Shown piece after piece: positions 62,728 through 64,000 of a stretch of 64,000 bases of DNA (positions are counted from its first letter, which is position 1; every line of letters begins with the position of its first letter). The notes under the pieces were generated by a model. It saw only the letters and a program-made list of their open reading frames with translations, did not search any database and had not been told where the DNA came from. The stretch comes from Thomasclavelia spiroformis (GTDB taxonomy: Bacteria > Bacillota_I > Bacilli_A > Erysipelotrichales > Coprobacillaceae): NCBI GenBank assembly GCA_016901755.1, contig JACJKV010000013.1, forward strand, positions 1 to 64,000. The letters are read 5' to 3'. Both the position numbers and the translations under genes were made by a program.

Positions 62728-62747
62728 AAGTTAGCTGTATCTAACTT
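62728..62747. promoter_or_regulatory. DtxR-type operator of the feo operon
   Basis: AAGTTAG and CTAACTT flank six bases; the TTAG...CTAA core fits DtxR/MntR-family sites. It lies just downstream of the feo -10 box (62754-62759 on the minus strand), so a bound repressor would block transcription. Confidence 0.65.
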
Positions 62748-62753
62748 AACTTT

Positions 62754-62782
62754 AATATACCTGCTTATTTCCATTTTGTCAA
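62754..62782 (-). promoter_or_regulatory. feo operon promoter
   Basis: TTGACA (62782-62777) and TATATT (62759-62754) on the minus strand are spaced by 17 bases, a near-consensus sigma-A promoter, directly followed by the DtxR-type operator. Confidence 0.8.
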
Positions 62783-62859
62783 GTATGTTTTATTAATTAT
62801 CAAGTCATTAAATTGCTTATAACATAAAATAATGCTAAAATAAAAAAGAGGTGAATTTC

Positions 62860-63222
62860 ATGAATCTACAGGAATCAGGAGAAATGTATTTGGAAACCAT
62901 CCTTGTTTTATCCCGTCAAAACAAAGATGTTCGTTCTATCGACATCGCTCGTTCATTAAATTATTCTAAACCCAGTGTATCGCGAGCCATCAACCTATTA
63001 AAAAACGAGCATTACATCAATGTTGATAGTAAAGGATATATTACTTTAACCGAAAAAGGGAAAAAAACTGCAGATACGATCTACGATCGTCACAGTACGC
63101 TAGCTGCTTTTTTTGAAAGTATTGGTGTCAGTAAAGAAACAGCAGCTAACGATGCCTGTCGTATCGAACATGTTATTTCTGATGAAACCATGATCAGAAT
63201 CAAAGAACTTATGAATAAATAA
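62860..63222 (+). CDS. DtxR-family metal-dependent transcriptional regulator
   Basis: A 120-residue protein with an N-terminal winged helix (RSIDIARSLNYSKPSVSRAINLLKNEHYI) and a metal-binding dimerisation region (ACRIEHVISDETMIRIKELM). It lacks the SH3 domain, as in MntR-type and FeoR-like proteins. It is divergent from the feo operon, whose promoter carries matching operators, so it probably represses it when iron is ample. The ATG at 62860 follows GAGGTG. Confidence 0.92.
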   Translation: MNLQESGEMYLETILVLSRQNKDVRSIDIARSLNYSKPSVSRAINLLKNEHYINVDSKGYITLTEKGKKTADTIYDRHSTLAAFFESIGVSKETAANDACRIEHVISDETMIRIKELMNK

Positions 63223-63236
63223 GTTCTTTTTATTTG
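63202..63236 (+). terminator. Terminator after the DtxR-family gene
   Basis: AAAGAACTTAT and ATAAGTTCTTT pair around GAATAA, overlapping the stop codon, and a TTTTTATTT tract follows. Confidence 0.85.
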
Positions 63237-63290
63237 GTCATAATTCTTATATAATTATTATAATACCAATTACAAAGGAAGGAATAAATC

Positions 63291-64000
63291 ATGGAAAAAA
63301 TAGCTATTATCACAGATTCATGCGCTGATGTACCAGCAGCATATGCCAGTCAATATCATATTCATATCATTCCTATGATCGTCTCCACTCATGAACGCAG
63401 CTATAAAGATGGCATCGATATCAATGCTGAAGATGTTTACGAACTGCAGCGCCATGAAATGTTAAAAACTGCTTCCCCACAAGGTGACGATGTCATCAGT
63501 ATGCTGGAACAGCTAAAAAATGAAGGTTACACCCACGCTGTCATTTTGACAATTGCCAGCGCTCTTTCAGGAGCATCTAATCAGATCAGACTTTTTGCAC
63601 AAAGTGTCGATGACATTATCGTCAGTGTATTTGACAGTAAAAGTGCCAGCATTGGCAATGGTGCAATTGTCATCGAAACAGCCCGATTAATTGCTGAAGG
63701 TATTTCTTATGAAGAACTGCTGCAGAAAATTCCACAGCTTATTGATCATAACTATGTCTATTTTTCAATTGATACTTTAGAATATCTGGAAAAAGGCGGA
63801 CGTATTACAAAAGCCACTGCTATTGTTGGAACTGCCTTAAAAATCAAACCTATTTTATCTTTTGATAAAGAAAATGGGGCAATCTTTGTTCCTGCAAAAG
63901 TGCGTGGTCGTAAAAAGGTACAAAGTCAGCTAATCAGATTTTTAGAAAAACATATCGCTGATCATCCTCACCAGATTTATAACATACTTATTGCTGATGG
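63291..64000 (+). CDS. DegV family fatty-acid-binding protein (truncated by window end)
   Basis: An ATG at 63291 with AAGGAAGG upstream opens a frame of about 236 residues that runs off the right edge. It begins KIAIITDSCADVPAAY, the DegV signature, and continues with TASPQGDDVISMLEQL (Ser/Thr binding the fatty acid) and TLEYLEKGGRITKATA. DegV/FakB proteins bind fatty acids and, as FakB, present them to the FakA kinase. The C-terminal part is missing only because the window ends. Confidence 0.93.
   Translation, partial: MEKIAIITDSCADVPAAYASQYHIHIIPMIVSTHERSYKDGIDINAEDVYELQRHEMLKTASPQGDDVISMLEQLKNEGYTHAVILTIASALSGASNQIRLFAQSVDDIIVSVFDSKSASIGNGAIVIETARLIAEGISYEELLQKIPQLIDHNYVYFSIDTLEYLEKGGRITKATAIVGTALKIKPILSFDKENGAIFVPAKVRGRKKVQSQLIRFLEKHIADHPHQIYNILIAD

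Overview
The window looks like part of the chromosome of a low-GC, spore-forming, anaerobic Firmicute, most likely a gut Erysipelotrichia/Coprobacillaceae-type bacterium. The basis is AT-rich sequence with strong Shine-Dalgarno sites, sporulation genes (a CwlJ-like hydrolase with GerQ; YabP and YabQ), fermentative AdhE, RNA polymerase delta (RpoE), catabolite (cre-like) boxes, a T-box-type leader and a SigH-like sigma factor beside rpmG-secE-nusG. The taxon is inferred, not proven. No rRNA, tRNA, CRISPR array, insertion sequence or phage integrase was seen.

Region 1 (about 148-12360, all minus strand) is a defence operon built around a type I restriction-modification system. From its promoter near 12416-12444 it reads: half-size HsdS, HsdM, a DUF6680-type membrane protein, full-length HsdS, a dual-specificity-type protein phosphatase, a 57-residue basic protein, HsdR, a YgjP-type metallopeptidase, an ABC-type ATPase of the PrrC/RloC-like class, and a DUF262-HNH nuclease. 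The first eight genes abut or overlap. The accessory genes, above all the phosphatase and the 57-residue protein between hsdS and hsdR, make this the most unusual part of the window.

Region 2 (12.5-32.2 kb) is housekeeping and metabolism: gapA, clpP, threonine dehydratase, asparagine synthetase behind a T-box-like leader with an Asn specifier, a small membrane cluster (Ig-like protein, rhomboid, YaiI/YqxD), ispF-gltX, a divergent glutaminyl-tRNA synthetase (uncommon in Firmicutes), pyrG with a leader matching CTP-dependent reiterative-transcription attenuation, a candidate small RNA, ftsH with a DUF308 protein, a frameshifted TetR regulator and adhE.

Region 3 (32.2-44.4 kb) holds a glycerophosphodiesterase, a Ca/Na exchanger, two HAD phosphatases, the block cysS-mrnC-rlmB-sigH-rpmG-secE-nusG, a lipoprotein, and the glycogen operon glgC-glgD-glgA with a cre-like site at its promoter.

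Region 4 (44.5-59.5 kb) has the cwlJ-gerQ germination pair, folC-ung-HAD, an esterase, the rqcP / yabP-yabQ-divIC cluster with a terminator and a possible sigma-E promoter splitting it, a CBS-type pyrophosphatase with an upstream PAS-HTH regulator, ywiB-cls-argS-rpoE, a class A penicillin-binding protein and two small genes.

Region 5 (59.5-63.2 kb) is a ferrous-iron uptake operon, feoA-feoA-feoB plus two small Cys-rich membrane proteins, one carrying a heavy-metal-binding domain. It is divergent from a DtxR-family regulator and has two palindromic operators between them. The window ends inside a DegV-family gene.
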